DNA of 64,000 nucleotides from the NCBI RefSeq assembly GCF_004342025.1, contig NZ_SLWN01000008.1:357569-421568 (forward strand). The letters are read 5' to 3'. Shown one piece after another: positions 26,389-35,234 of this stretch. Below the pieces are notes generated by a model. It searched no databases and was not told the origin of the DNA. It saw only the letters and a list, made by a program, of their open reading frames with translations. Position numbers and translations under genes: made by a program. The first letter of the stretch is position 1; the number at the start of each line of letters is the position of its first letter. Source of the DNA: Kribbella steppae (lineage in GTDB: Bacteria; Actinomycetota; Actinomycetes; Propionibacteriales; Kribbellaceae).

Positions 26389-28014
26389 GTGGACACCCTG
26401 TTCGTCAACGGCTCGGTCTTCGACGGCCGTCGCCACCGGCCGGGCCTGGCGGTGGGCGTCCGGGCGGGCCGGATCGCCGCGGTCGCCGCGGACCTGAGTG
26501 AGCTCCGTGGTCCGCGGACTGAGGTGGTCGACCTGGCGGGCGGTCTGGTGCTGCCGGGCTTCGTGGACGCACACATCCACCCGGTGCAGGGCGGCCTCGA
26601 ACGGGCCCGCTGCGACCTCTCGCCGGCGTCGGGGTTGGCGGCGTACCTGGAGAAGATCGCGAGGTACGCCGGGGAGCACCCGGAGCTGCCGTGGATCGTC
26701 GGTGGTGGCTGGCACCAGCCCCACTTCCCCGGCGGCGTACCGGCGGCGGCCGACCTGGACGCGGTGGTCGCCGACCGGCCGGTGTTCCTGGTGAACGCGG
26801 ACCACCACGGAGCCTGGGCCAACTCACGGGCGCTCGAACTGGCCGGCGTCGACACTCGAACCCCGGATCCACCGGACGGACGGATCGAGCGTGGGCCGGA
26901 CGGCGCGCCGACCGGGACACTGCACGAGGGAGCGATGGATCTCGTCGGCCGGCTCGTCCCGCCGACGACCCAGGCCGAGCTGGTCGCCGCGCTGATCGAC
27001 GCGCAAGCGTATCTGCACTCGCTGGGCATCACCGGCTGGCAGGACGCCATCCTCGGCGACTACGCGAACATCGGCGACGCGACTCCGGCGTACGTCGAAC
27101 TCGCCCGGGACGGGCGGCTGACCGCGCGGGTGGTCGGGGCCCTGTGGTGGCAGCGCGACCGCGGTGCCGATCAGATCCCGGAGCTCGTCGTACGACGGGA
27201 CGCCCTGCGCTACCCGCGATTCCGGGCCGGCACCGTGAAGATCATGCAGGACGGTGTAGCCGAGAACTTCACCGCCGGAATGCTCGAGCCCTACTTCGAC
27301 GGCTGTGGATGCCGCACCGCCAACGCGGGGCTCTCCTTCGTGGACCCGGTCGCCTTGGAACGACATGTCACGCGGCTCGACGCCGAAGGGTTCCAGGTGC
27401 ATGTGCATGCCATCGGAGACCGGGCCGTTCGGGAGGCGCTGGATGCGTTCGAGGCTGCGCTGAAGGAGAACGGTGACAGCGACCTGCGGCACCACATCGC
27501 TCATCTGCAGGTGATTCATCCCGACGACCTCGGCCGGTTCGCCGAGCTCGGAGTCGCCGCGAACCTGCAGGCGCTGTGGGCCGTGTACGAGCCGCAGATG
27601 GTCGACCTGACGATTCCGTTCCTCGGCCAGGAGCGCACCGGTTGGCAGTACCCGTTCGGGGCGCTGGCCCGGTCGGGTGCGCGGCTCGCGGCCGGCTCGG
27701 ACTGGCCGGTGTCGAGTCCGGACCCGCTGGCCGCCGTACATGTTGCTGTGAACCGAATGGCGCCGGGCGACCGAGATGCCTTCCTTCCTGAGCAAGCGCT
27801 GGATCTGGCCACCGCGCTGGCGGCCTACACGTCGGGGAGTGCGTGGCTGAACCACGAGGACGAGACCGGGCGGATCGAGGTCGGGGCGCTCGCGGACCTG
27901 GCCGTCCTCGATCGGGACCCGTTCACCGGACCGCCGGAAGCGATCGCGGATGCACGAGTGCGGGCCACCTATGTCGAAGGCGAATGCGTCTTCGGCGATC
28001 AAACGACGAGATAG
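26389..28014 (+). CDS. amidohydrolase family protein (YtcJ type)
   Basis: The 541-residue protein has the metal-binding start LVLPGFVDAHIHPVQGG (His near 62 and 64). EGFQVHVHAIGDRAVREALD lies mid-protein. Near the end come LAAGSDWPVSSPDPLAAVHV and the return of the small beta domain (ADLAVLDRDPFTGPPEAIAD). This is the amidohydrolase-3 (YtcJ) layout, with unknown or N-substituted amide/formamide substrates. It starts at GTG 26389 with GGGAGG about 7 bases upstream and is followed by the aldehyde dehydrogenase 7 bases after its stop. It may deacylate or deformylate an amine before oxidation; that is inference. Confidence 0.88.
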   Translation: MDTLFVNGSVFDGRRHRPGLAVGVRAGRIAAVAADLSELRGPRTEVVDLAGGLVLPGFVDAHIHPVQGGLERARCDLSPASGLAAYLEKIARYAGEHPELPWIVGGGWHQPHFPGGVPAAADLDAVVADRPVFLVNADHHGAWANSRALELAGVDTRTPDPPDGRIERGPDGAPTGTLHEGAMDLVGRLVPPTTQAELVAALIDAQAYLHSLGITGWQDAILGDYANIGDATPAYVELARDGRLTARVVGALWWQRDRGADQIPELVVRRDALRYPRFRAGTVKIMQDGVAENFTAGMLEPYFDGCGCRTANAGLSFVDPVALERHVTRLDAEGFQVHVHAIGDRAVREALDAFEAALKENGDSDLRHHIAHLQVIHPDDLGRFAELGVAANLQALWAVYEPQMVDLTIPFLGQERTGWQYPFGALARSGARLAAGSDWPVSSPDPLAAVHVAVNRMAPGDRDAFLPEQALDLATALAAYTSGSAWLNHEDETGRIEVGALADLAVLDRDPFTGPPEAIADARVRATYVEGECVFGDQTTR

Positions 28015-28021
28015 GACTGTC

Positions 28022-29458
28022 ATGGCTGAGCTGCAGACCCTCACCAACTTCGTGGCCGGCAAGCCGGTGGGTGCGCTGAGCGGAGCGACGTACGACGTGA
28101 TCGCGCCGGCGACCGGGGAGGTCTACGCGCGGGCGCCGTTGTCCAATGCCGAGGACGTCGACCAGGCGATGACCGCGGCCGCGCGGGCGTTCGATGCCTG
28201 GCGTGACAGCACCCCGGCCGAGCGACAGCTGGCACTGCTGAGGATCGCCGACGCGCTGGAGCGGCGGGCCGACGAGTTCGTCGAGGTGGAGAGCCGGAAC
28301 ACCGGGAAGCCGCTGGCTCTGACCGCGAGCGACGAGGTGCCGCCGTGTGTAGACCAGTTGCGGTTCTTCGCCGGTGCGGCCCGGGTGCTGGAAGGGCGGT
28401 CGGCGGGCGAGTACCTGGCCGGCCACACGTCGTGGATCCGGCGCGAACCGATCGGCGTCGTCGGTCAGGTGACGCCGTGGAACTATCCGCTGATGATGGC
28501 GATCTGGAAGATCGCACCTGCCCTTGCCGCCGGCAACACAGTGGTGCTCAAGCCGAGCGACACCACCCCGGCGTCAACGGTGCTGCTCGCCGAACTGTGC
28601 AACGAGTTCCTGCCGCCGGGTGTGCTCAACGTCGTTTGCGGTGACCGGGACACCGGCCGTGCACTCGTCGACCACGAGATCCCGCGGCTGGTCGCCATCA
28701 CCGGTTCGGTCCGGGCCGGGATGGAGGTGGCGTCGGCCGCCGCCCGGCAGCTCAAGCGCACCCACCTCGAGCTCGGCGGCAAGGCGCCCGTGGTGGTCTT
28801 CGACGACGCCGACCTGGAGAAGGCGGCGGAGGCGATCGCCGACGCGGGGTACTTCAACGCCGGCCAGGACTGCACCGCGGCAACCCGCGTGCTGGCCGGC
28901 CCGCGCATCCACGACGACTTCGTCGACGCGATCACAGAGCGGGCCAAGGCCACCAGGACCGGACAGCCCGACGACCCGGACGTTGTGTACGGCGCTCTCA
29001 ACAACGCCGATCAGTTGCACCGGGTGAACGGATACATCGACCGCCTCCCGGACCACGCGACGCTGCGGACCGGTGGTTCCGCCGTTGGTGACCGAGGATT
29101 CTTCTACGCGCCGACCGTGGTCTCCGGGCTGCGCCAGGACGACGAGGCGATCCAGCAGGAGATCTTCGGACCGGTCATCACGGTGCAGCAGTTCAGCGAC
29201 GAGGACGAGGCGTTGCGGTGGGCCAACGGAGTCGAGTACGGCCTGGCCTCATCGGTCTTCACCCGCGACCACGGCCGGGCGCTGCGGATGGCGCGCCGTC
29301 TCGACTTCGGCTGCGTCTGGATCAACACCCACATCCCGATCGTGGCGGAGATGCCCCACGGTGGGTTCAATCACTCCGGCCACGGCAAGGATCTGTCCAT
29401 GTACGGCCTCGAGGACTACACCCGCATCAAGCACGTCATGTCGAACATCGAGGCGTAG
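28022..29458 (+). CDS. gamma-aminobutyraldehyde dehydrogenase-like aldehyde dehydrogenase
   Basis: The 478-residue enzyme is a complete NAD(P)-dependent aldehyde dehydrogenase. GVVGQVTPWNYPLMMAIWKI and VLKPSDTTP form the cofactor site. The general base Glu is near 250 in HLELGGKAPVVV, and the catalytic Cys near 284 in NAGQDCTAATR. The sequence around GQDCTAATR matches aminobutyraldehyde dehydrogenases (PatD/YdcW type), though this is by eye. It completes a putrescine-to-GABA route with the aminotransferase. ATG 28022 begins 7 bases after the amidohydrolase stop, so they are co-transcribed. Confidence 0.9.
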   Translation: MAELQTLTNFVAGKPVGALSGATYDVIAPATGEVYARAPLSNAEDVDQAMTAAARAFDAWRDSTPAERQLALLRIADALERRADEFVEVESRNTGKPLALTASDEVPPCVDQLRFFAGAARVLEGRSAGEYLAGHTSWIRREPIGVVGQVTPWNYPLMMAIWKIAPALAAGNTVVLKPSDTTPASTVLLAELCNEFLPPGVLNVVCGDRDTGRALVDHEIPRLVAITGSVRAGMEVASAAARQLKRTHLELGGKAPVVVFDDADLEKAAEAIADAGYFNAGQDCTAATRVLAGPRIHDDFVDAITERAKATRTGQPDDPDVVYGALNNADQLHRVNGYIDRLPDHATLRTGGSAVGDRGFFYAPTVVSGLRQDDEAIQQEIFGPVITVQQFSDEDEALRWANGVEYGLASSVFTRDHGRALRMARRLDFGCVWINTHIPIVAEMPHGGFNHSGHGKDLSMYGLEDYTRIKHVMSNIEA

Positions 29459-29473
29459 GTGGTCTAGGGCACG
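29458..29473. promoter_or_regulatory. dre-like site before the amino-sugar operon
   Basis: The 16 bases around TGGTCTAG (29460-29467) match 12 of 16 positions of the DasR-type dre consensus. The site lies about 85 bases before the BadF-type kinase gene. Amino-sugar genes are classic targets of this regulator type, but the right half is weak. Confidence 0.3.
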
Positions 29474-29555
29474 TCGTCGCGTCGCTTTACGTACCGCGGC
29501 CGGGGCGCAAGAGTAGGCCCGACAACAAGTCCCGACTCCTCCTGGAATCACTTGC

Positions 29556-30446
29556 ATGAGCAGCATCGCCATTGACGGTGGGCAGTCTGCCCTGAGGCTT
29601 CGCGTTGTGCCCGGTGGACGGGTGGGAACGGGGCCTGGCTATGTGCACGGTCCTACCAGCTCAGAGCACCTGCTGGGTGCGATCCGCACGGCTGCGGACG
29701 CGGCAGGGTTTGCTGAGCCTGCGGAGGTTGTTGCGCTCGGGCTAACCGGGTTCCCGCCGGTGCGTGAAGTTGCAGAGGAGCTTGCCGCGCGGATCGCCGA
29801 GTTGCTGGACGCCGACGAGGTGCGGCTGAGTCAGGACATGGTCACTGCCCACGCGGGCGCACTGGCCGACGGGTACGGCGTGGTGGTTGCTGCTGGCACC
29901 GGACTGGTCTGCCTGGCCGTCGACCGTGACGGCTCCTGGCACAAGGTCGACGGGCACGGGTACCTGTTCGGGGACGCGGGCAGCGCGTTCGCGATCGGTC
30001 GCGCCGGGCTGGTCGCCGTACAGCGGGCTCGGGACGGGCGTGGTCCGGCGACCAAGCTTGCGGAGACCACTCTGGAGCCGGTGACGCTCTACAAGTCGGC
30101 CACGCTGGTGGACGACGTCGCACGGTTCGCTCCGGAGGTACTGCGCTGTGCCACCGAAGGTGACCCGGTTGCGGCGGACCTCGTCGTACGGGCTGCTCAG
30201 GACATCGCCGAAACGATCGATGCGGCTGTGGCGACGCTTGCGGGCCGGAGTGCTGTCCCGGTCGCGTGTGTAGGCGGCCTGTTTGCCGGCGCCGGTGAAC
30301 AGCTACTCGGTCCGGTCCGTGCAGCCGTGTCACCCCGAGCCCAGCTCGTCGCAGCCGCCGGCACCTCCCTCGATGGCGCTGAGCGCTTGGCGACCAGCCC
30401 ACCCGGGCCGTACGCCGACTTGATCATCACCCACCGCCGATCGTGA
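29556..30446 (+). CDS. N-acetylglucosamine kinase-like (BadF/BadG ATPase fold)
   Basis: The 296-residue protein opens with SIAIDGGQSALRLRV, the phosphate-1 motif of the ASKHA fold (Asp near 7). SQDMVTAHAGALADGYGVVV carries the probable catalytic Asp near 94. VVAAGTGLVCLAV and DGHGYLFGDAGSAFAIGRAG follow, the latter typical of N-acetylglucosamine kinases. It should phosphorylate an amino sugar at C6. It is the first gene of a short rightward operon; its stop overlaps the epimerase start by GTGA. The exact sugar (GlcNAc, ManNAc or another) is not fixed by sequence. Confidence 0.85.
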   Translation: MSSIAIDGGQSALRLRVVPGGRVGTGPGYVHGPTSSEHLLGAIRTAADAAGFAEPAEVVALGLTGFPPVREVAEELAARIAELLDADEVRLSQDMVTAHAGALADGYGVVVAAGTGLVCLAVDRDGSWHKVDGHGYLFGDAGSAFAIGRAGLVAVQRARDGRGPATKLAETTLEPVTLYKSATLVDDVARFAPEVLRCATEGDPVAADLVVRAAQDIAETIDAAVATLAGRSAVPVACVGGLFAGAGEQLLGPVRAAVSPRAQLVAAAGTSLDGAERLATSPPGPYADLIITHRRS

Positions 30447-31132
30447 CTTTGCTGCCGCCCGGCAGCCTGGTCGTGTCCTGCCAGTCGATCCCCGGGGACC
30501 CGTTCGACTCCGCCGAACTGATGGCTTTGATGGCGCGAGCCGCCGAGTTGGGCGGAGCGGGTGCGATCCGCGCGAACGGAGCTGAGCATGTCGCCGCGAT
30601 CCGGGCAGTGACGGCCCTGCCGATCATCGGTATCAACAAGCTGGGCGACCCGTCCGGTGTGTTCATCACCCCGACTTTCGAGTCCGCCGTCGACGTCGTC
30701 GGGGCCGGCGCCGACCTGATCGCGCTGGACGGCACGCTCCGGCCGCGCCCGGACGGTCAGTCGCTGCGCCGTCAGATCGAGCGGATCCACCAGGAGCTCG
30801 GTGTACCAATTCTGGCCGACGTGGACTCCGTGGACGCGGGCCTCGCCGCCCGCGACGCCGGTGCCGACTACGTCGCGACCACCCTCTCGGGCTACACCGG
30901 TGGCGGTACGCCGACCGGACCTGACGTCGACCTGGTTCGCCGACTCGCCGCCGCGGTGGATTGCCCGGTCGTCGCCGAGGGCAGGATCAGGACGCCCGAA
31001 CACGTTCGCGCGGTCTGCGACGCCGGTGCCCATGCCGTCGTCGTCGGCTCCGCGATTACCAACCCGACGCACATCACCACCCGGCTGGCGAGCGCGACCT
31101 CACCGAATTGGTCTACTCGATCTCGCCCGTGA
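30443..31132 (+). CDS. nanE: N-acylglucosamine-6-phosphate 2-epimerase (NanE-like)
   Basis: This 229-residue TIM-barrel protein starts LVVSCQSIPGDPFDSAELMA, continues GAIRANGAEHVAAIRAVTAL and PIIGINK, and has ADLIALDGTLRPRPDG, ADYVATTLSGYTGGG and VVAEGRIRTPEHVRAVCDAG. This is the NanE pattern. It interconverts ManNAc-6-phosphate and GlcNAc-6-phosphate. With the preceding kinase it gives a two-step route from free ManNAc into GlcNAc-6-phosphate. No sialic acid lyase or transporter is next to it. The C-terminal dozen residues look unlike family ends, but no frameshift is evident. Confidence 0.88.
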   Translation: MTLLPPGSLVVSCQSIPGDPFDSAELMALMARAAELGGAGAIRANGAEHVAAIRAVTALPIIGINKLGDPSGVFITPTFESAVDVVGAGADLIALDGTLRPRPDGQSLRRQIERIHQELGVPILADVDSVDAGLAARDAGADYVATTLSGYTGGGTPTGPDVDLVRRLAAAVDCPVVAEGRIRTPEHVRAVCDAGAHAVVVGSAITNPTHITTRLASATSPNWSTRSRP

Positions 31133-31235
31133 CCGCGCAACACTGGAGGCAGCCCTCGATTCCGCCGGCGCCGGCGGGCTATCTTGACTGGACCGGAAAG
31201 TTTTCACCGGCACGACCGCTGGAGCGTGTAAGAAA

Positions 31236-32480
31236 GTGAGCAAACTCCTCCTGGCCGCGACCTCTCTGGACGTCACGCCACCGCCCGGCTACCGGCTGGA
31301 CGGCTACGCCGCCCGCACCGGCCCTGCGACCGGAACCGCGGACCCACTGCGCGCAACCCTGATCTGGCTCAGTACAGCGGACGACCCCGGCGTCCTCTGG
31401 CTGACCCTCGACGCGATCGCGGTGGGCAAGGACCTCGCCGCCGAACTGTCCGCGGCGGCCGGCTGCGCGGCCGGCATCCCGCCCTCGCGCGTCGTGGTGT
31501 CCGCGTCGCACACCCACTCCGGACCGGCCGGGTGGACCGGTGAGATCCATCCGGTCATCCCGGCGGAGCGCGAGCCTGCGCTGTACGAGCCGCTGATCGG
31601 AGCGGTCGCCAAGGCCTCGCTGCCGCGCCGTCCGGTCACGGCGTCCTGGCGGTCGATCGAGGTGATCGGCGTCGGCGCCAACCGGCATCGCAAGAACGGC
31701 CCGCACGACAACACGGCCGGGATCCTGGCGCTGCACTCGCCGGAAGGCTCGCTGGAAGCGGTGCTGTTCGACTTCGCCTGTCACCCGACGACGTACGGCC
31801 CGGAGAACCTGCAGTGGTCCGCCGACTGGCCGGGAGCTGCCCGGGCCGAGTTGGCTCCTGCGGTGGTCGGCTACCTCCAGGGCGCAGCCGGCGATGTGAG
31901 TCCACGCTTCACTCGCCGGGGCCGGGGTGCCAGTGAGGTGGCTCGGCTGGGCGGTCTGCTCGCGTCACGGGTCCGTGAGGCGCTGGCCGGCCCCGGACTG
32001 GAGCTACCACAGTCAGCACCGGCCATCCGTCGTACGACGATCAACCTCGCGGTCCGGGACATGCCTCCGGCGGAGGAGGCGGCGTCGACTGTTGCGGCCG
32101 CGGCGAGCGCGGTCCGCAGCGGTGTGGACGACCCGTCAGGCCGGATCGCGCAGACCCGGCTGGACGGGGCACGAGGCCAGTCGCTGATGGCGGCGGCCTC
32201 GTTACCGGACGCGCTGGAGCTGCCGATCAGCGTGGTGACCATGGGCGACGTGTGCTGGGTCAACCTGCCGGTCGAGCTGTTCGCCCTGCACGGCGCCTGT
32301 CTGCAGGCCGACAGTACGCATCCGATCACCCGAGTGGTCGGCTACACGGACGGGTACTACGGCTACATCGTCGACCCGTCCGCCGCCGAGTCCGGCGCCT
32401 ACGAAGCCCTCATCACCTTCTTCGACCAGCCCACCACCAACCGCCTCCTCACCGAGACCGCCGCCTTCATGAACTGCTAG
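31236..32480 (+). CDS. neutral/alkaline ceramidase-like protein
   Basis: The 414-residue protein begins LLLAATSLDVTPPPGYRLDG and has SASHTHSGPAGW near 89-100 and FDFACHPTTYGPENL near 179-192. These correspond to the zinc-binding histidines in the N-terminal domain of neutral/alkaline ceramidases. GDVCWVNLPVELFALHGACL near the end is also typical. It lacks the C-terminal immunoglobulin-like domain of true ceramidases and has no signal peptide, so the substrate may be another N-acyl compound. Start is GTG 31236. It follows the kinase and epimerase genes by about 100 bases. Its stop shares CTAG with the stop of the convergent YhgE remnant. Confidence 0.82.
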   Translation: MSKLLLAATSLDVTPPPGYRLDGYAARTGPATGTADPLRATLIWLSTADDPGVLWLTLDAIAVGKDLAAELSAAAGCAAGIPPSRVVVSASHTHSGPAGWTGEIHPVIPAEREPALYEPLIGAVAKASLPRRPVTASWRSIEVIGVGANRHRKNGPHDNTAGILALHSPEGSLEAVLFDFACHPTTYGPENLQWSADWPGAARAELAPAVVGYLQGAAGDVSPRFTRRGRGASEVARLGGLLASRVREALAGPGLELPQSAPAIRRTTINLAVRDMPPAEEAASTVAAAASAVRSGVDDPSGRIAQTRLDGARGQSLMAAASLPDALELPISVVTMGDVCWVNLPVELFALHGACLQADSTHPITRVVGYTDGYYGYIVDPSAAESGAYEALITFFDQPTTNRLLTETAAFMNC

Positions 32481-32740
32481 AGCGCGAGCTCTGGTTGCAA
32501 CTTCTTGGCCGACCAGACGCGCTGGTTGCGGGCGGCCAGGGTGGACGCGGCCAGTGCGGCGAGGAGCCAGGCTGCGAGGACCAGGAGGTCGCGGCCGAGT
32601 GATGCGCCGGGTCCGCCGTACATGAGGTGACGTACGCCGTCGATCGCGTAGCTCATCGGGAGTGCGTGGTGGAAGAAGTACAGCGGCTCGGGGATCGTCT
32701 GCCACGGGAACGTACCGCCCGCGCTGACCAGCGACGAGTT
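32477..32740 (-). pseudogene. YhgE/Pip-type membrane protein, C-terminal remnant
   Basis: About 87 codons read leftward: SAGGTFPWQTIPEPLYFFHH, LPMSYAIDGVRHLMYGG, then a membrane helix LLVLAAWLLAALAASTLAA and a basic tail. This is the end of YhgE/Pip or ABC-2-type membrane proteins, which normally exceed 500 residues. The homology stops at 32740, right at the stop codon of the sulfite-oxidase-like gene, and there is no start codon. The fragment is therefore a truncated relic left by a rearrangement. Confidence 0.7.
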
Positions 32741-34382
32741 AGTCGACCACAACGTTGACCGAGTGCAGTCCGGTCGAGCCGTTCGGAGCCGGTGGCGCGG
32801 ACGCCTCGATCTGTGGGTTGCCCTTGGCATCGAACGCCCGTACCTGCAGGACATGGTTGCCGCGCGGAGCGTCCCAGGTCCAGTGCCACTGCCGCCAGGT
32901 GTCGATCGATGCGTCCGTCGCCAGCGTCGCCTGTTGCCATGGACCACCGTCGACCCGCACCTCGACCTTCGACACCCCGACGTGCTGGTCCCACGCGACC
33001 CCGGCCACGGTCGCCTGGCCCGCGGTCACCTTCTTGCCGAACGGTACGTCGATCCGCGACGACAACTTGATCGGCCCGAGCTCCGACCAGCCGCGCGGCG
33101 TCCAGTACGCATCGAACTGGTCGAACCGCGTCACCTCGATATCCGTCAGCCACTTCGTCGCCGACACATACCCATACAGCCCTGGTACGACGATCCGCAC
33201 CGGGAACCCGTGTTCGACCGGCAGCGGCTGACCGTTCATCGCGAACGCGAGCATCGACTGCCGCTCGTCGAGCAGCGTGCTGAGCGGCGTACCGGCGGTG
33301 AATCCGTCCTTCGACGTCGACTGGATCGCGTCGGCATCCGTGGACGGGCCGGCTTCGTTGAGGAGGTCCTTGAGCAGTACGCCGGACCACAGCGCGTTGC
33401 CGATCAGGTCGCCACCGACCTGGTTGCTGACACATGTGAGGGTGACCCACTTGTGCACGACCTGACGCTTCAGCAGGTCGTCGAAGGTCAACTCGAGTTC
33501 GCGCTCGACCATGCCGTGAATGCGCAGCTTCCAGTCCGACGGCAGGATCTGCGGCACCGAGAGAGCGGTGTCGATGCGGTAGAAGTCGTCGTTCGGCGTC
33601 ACCCATGGCGTCGCGCCGTCGGCCTGGACTCCGGCCGGCGGATCCAGCGTCGGTGGTTTCGGCAGGTCGAGCGCTGCGCGGGCCTCGGCGACCGCGGCGC
33701 GATTGCCGCCGACGATCCGTCCTAGTGCGGCGACCGCGGCGGTACCGATGGCGACACCGGCCGACAGCTGCAGGAAGCCCCGGCGGCTGACGCCGTCGTC
33801 CGGGTTGTCTATGAGCGGCTCGAGTCGCCGCGAGAAGAGTCTGAGGACGAGCAGGGCCGTGATCCCGGCGACTGCCGACGGGACGAAGCCCGTCTGTCCG
33901 CTGTCCGGCCTGGTCGCGGCCGCGGCGACCGCCACTCCGGCCAGTACGACCGTGATCAGCGCGCCGGCCCAATAGCGTCGTACCGCGAGAATCCCGCCGA
34001 CTGCGGCCAGCACGAGTAGGACGGTCAGGATGCCGACCCGCAGCGCGGTCTTGTCGTTCGTGCCGAACCAGGCGATCGCCAGATCCTTCAGCCACGGCGG
34101 CACCCGGTCGATGAACGCGGATCCGATCGCCACGACCGGCGTCTGCCGCGTCCCGAGCAGGCCGGCGACCACACTCCCCGCCGCCAAACCGGCGAACGCG
34201 GCCAGCACTCCACCAACAGCACCCCGCCACCAGGTGGCGTCCCACCGCCCGCTCGACCCGCGACCCGCACCATCTCCACCGCGGACGGCGTCGTACCCAC
34301 GGCCGGCGTCATCGCCGCCGCGCCCCGCTTCGTCCGCAACCCGGCCGTGGATGGCTCCGGGGACCTGATCGGCTTGGTTCAC
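32739..34382 (-). CDS. membrane-anchored sulfite oxidase-like molybdopterin enzyme
   Basis: The 547-residue protein has a glycine/aspartate-rich cytoplasmic N-tail (1-46), then about four membrane helices (about 51-75, 115-133, 138-156, 166-183). SRRGFLQLSAGVAIG at 199-213 is a Tat-like motif with another hydrophobic stretch. The catalytic domain follows, with molybdenum-ligand Cys near 317 in VTLTCVSNQVGGDLIGNALW, HGFPVRIVVPGLYGYVSATK, and a C-terminal dimerisation domain (about 430-547). The expected reaction is oxidation of sulfite or a related sulfur or sulfoxide compound outside the membrane. No cytochrome partner is adjacent. Confidence 0.9.
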   Translation of the reverse strand: MNQADQVPGAIHGRVADEAGRGGDDAGRGYDAVRGGDGAGRGSSGRWDATWWRGAVGGVLAAFAGLAAGSVVAGLLGTRQTPVVAIGSAFIDRVPPWLKDLAIAWFGTNDKTALRVGILTVLLVLAAVGGILAVRRYWAGALITVVLAGVAVAAAATRPDSGQTGFVPSAVAGITALLVLRLFSRRLEPLIDNPDDGVSRRGFLQLSAGVAIGTAAVAALGRIVGGNRAAVAEARAALDLPKPPTLDPPAGVQADGATPWVTPNDDFYRIDTALSVPQILPSDWKLRIHGMVERELELTFDDLLKRQVVHKWVTLTCVSNQVGGDLIGNALWSGVLLKDLLNEAGPSTDADAIQSTSKDGFTAGTPLSTLLDERQSMLAFAMNGQPLPVEHGFPVRIVVPGLYGYVSATKWLTDIEVTRFDQFDAYWTPRGWSELGPIKLSSRIDVPFGKKVTAGQATVAGVAWDQHVGVSKVEVRVDGGPWQQATLATDASIDTWRQWHWTWDAPRGNHVLQVRAFDAKGNPQIEASAPPAPNGSTGLHSVNVVVD

Positions 34383-34401
34383 CTCTCAACGATTACGCGG
34401 C

Positions 34402-34429
34402 GGGGCGCCCGACACCAGTCGAGCGCCCC
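34402..34429 (-). terminator. possible hairpin after the MarR gene
   Basis: GGGGCGC and GCGCCCC form a 7-bp stem with a 14-base loop in the 93-base gap downstream of the MarR stop. The long loop makes it weak. Confidence 0.3.
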
Positions 34430-34475
34430 ATCCGTTAGTCGCGGGTAATGCGAAATGTTCAGTTGTCGGGTTGAT

Positions 34476-35027
34476 TCAGATCCGGTCGGGCGTGATCGGC
34501 CCCAGGTTCGGCCGGCCGTTCGGCCAGCGGCGAGCGTTGTCGCGAACCCGGCGAAGCTTGCCGAGCACGACCTCCCGCTCGTCGGCCAGCTGGGACATCC
34601 ACAGGCTGTCGATCTCCAGGAGGTGATCCGGCAGTGCTTCGCGCAGCCGCCGCTTCCCCTCCTCGGTGAGGACCGCGAACGAACCGCGGGCATCGTCGGG
34701 ACAGGGCTCCCGGCGTACCAGACCGAGGTTCTCGGCGCGGTCGACCAGCCGGGTGATGCCGCCGGTGGTGACGGTCAACTCCCGGGCAAGGGACGTAAGA
34801 CGCTGTTTCTCACCGTGGCTGCGGGCCAGCCGCAGCAACAGTTCGAACATTGCCATTTGCAGACCACTGCGCTTGAGGGAATGACGCATCAGGTGATCGA
34901 GTTCGGCTGCTGCTTCACGCAGCAGGCCGTACGCGCTGATCACGTCGCTTTCCCAGGGTTCGGCGGCGCGAGTGGGTTCTGCATCGGCGAGCGCTAGGGG
35001 CGAGCAAAGCGAAGGCGCGATGGTCAT
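34476..35027 (-). CDS. MarR-family transcriptional regulator
   Basis: This 183-residue regulator has the MarR winged helix (about 70-125): LTSLARELTVTTGGITRLVD, then RREPCPDDARGSFAVLTEEG for the wing. Flanking helices form the dimer interface. The MarR gene lies upstream of the sulfite-oxidase-like gene, in the same direction, with a 93-base gap, and may or may not be co-transcribed. The region before its start (35030-35050) holds TTAGctgaCTAG-like repeats that could be self-binding sites. The effector is unknown. Confidence 0.87.
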   Translation of the reverse strand: MTIAPSLCSPLALADAEPTRAAEPWESDVISAYGLLREAAAELDHLMRHSLKRSGLQMAMFELLLRLARSHGEKQRLTSLARELTVTTGGITRLVDRAENLGLVRREPCPDDARGSFAVLTEEGKRRLREALPDHLLEIDSLWMSQLADEREVVLGKLRRVRDNARRWPNGRPNLGPITPDRI

Positions 35028-35153
35028 GCGCGGACTCTATTAGCTGACTAGGTCACTTCGCTACACGGGGTGACCTTTCGGCTACAGATCGACCCTCAAG
35101 CGCAAGCAACCCGAGCGTAACCCGGCGCCTCTCCGGCGGTCCTGCCCAGGGCC

Positions 35154-35162
35154 TGTGGATAA
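35154..35162 (-). promoter_or_regulatory. DnaA-box-like nonamer
   Basis: TGTGGATAA, the complement of the strict DnaA box TTATCCACA, lies about 70 bases upstream of the small membrane protein gene. A single box does not indicate an origin. Confidence 0.3.
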
Positions 35163-35234
35163 CTTCCGCGGCGGTCGGGCGATCTTTGCAAGCCTTGTGC
35201 GGTGAGGTTTTCGACCGACGGATCGGGGAGCGCG

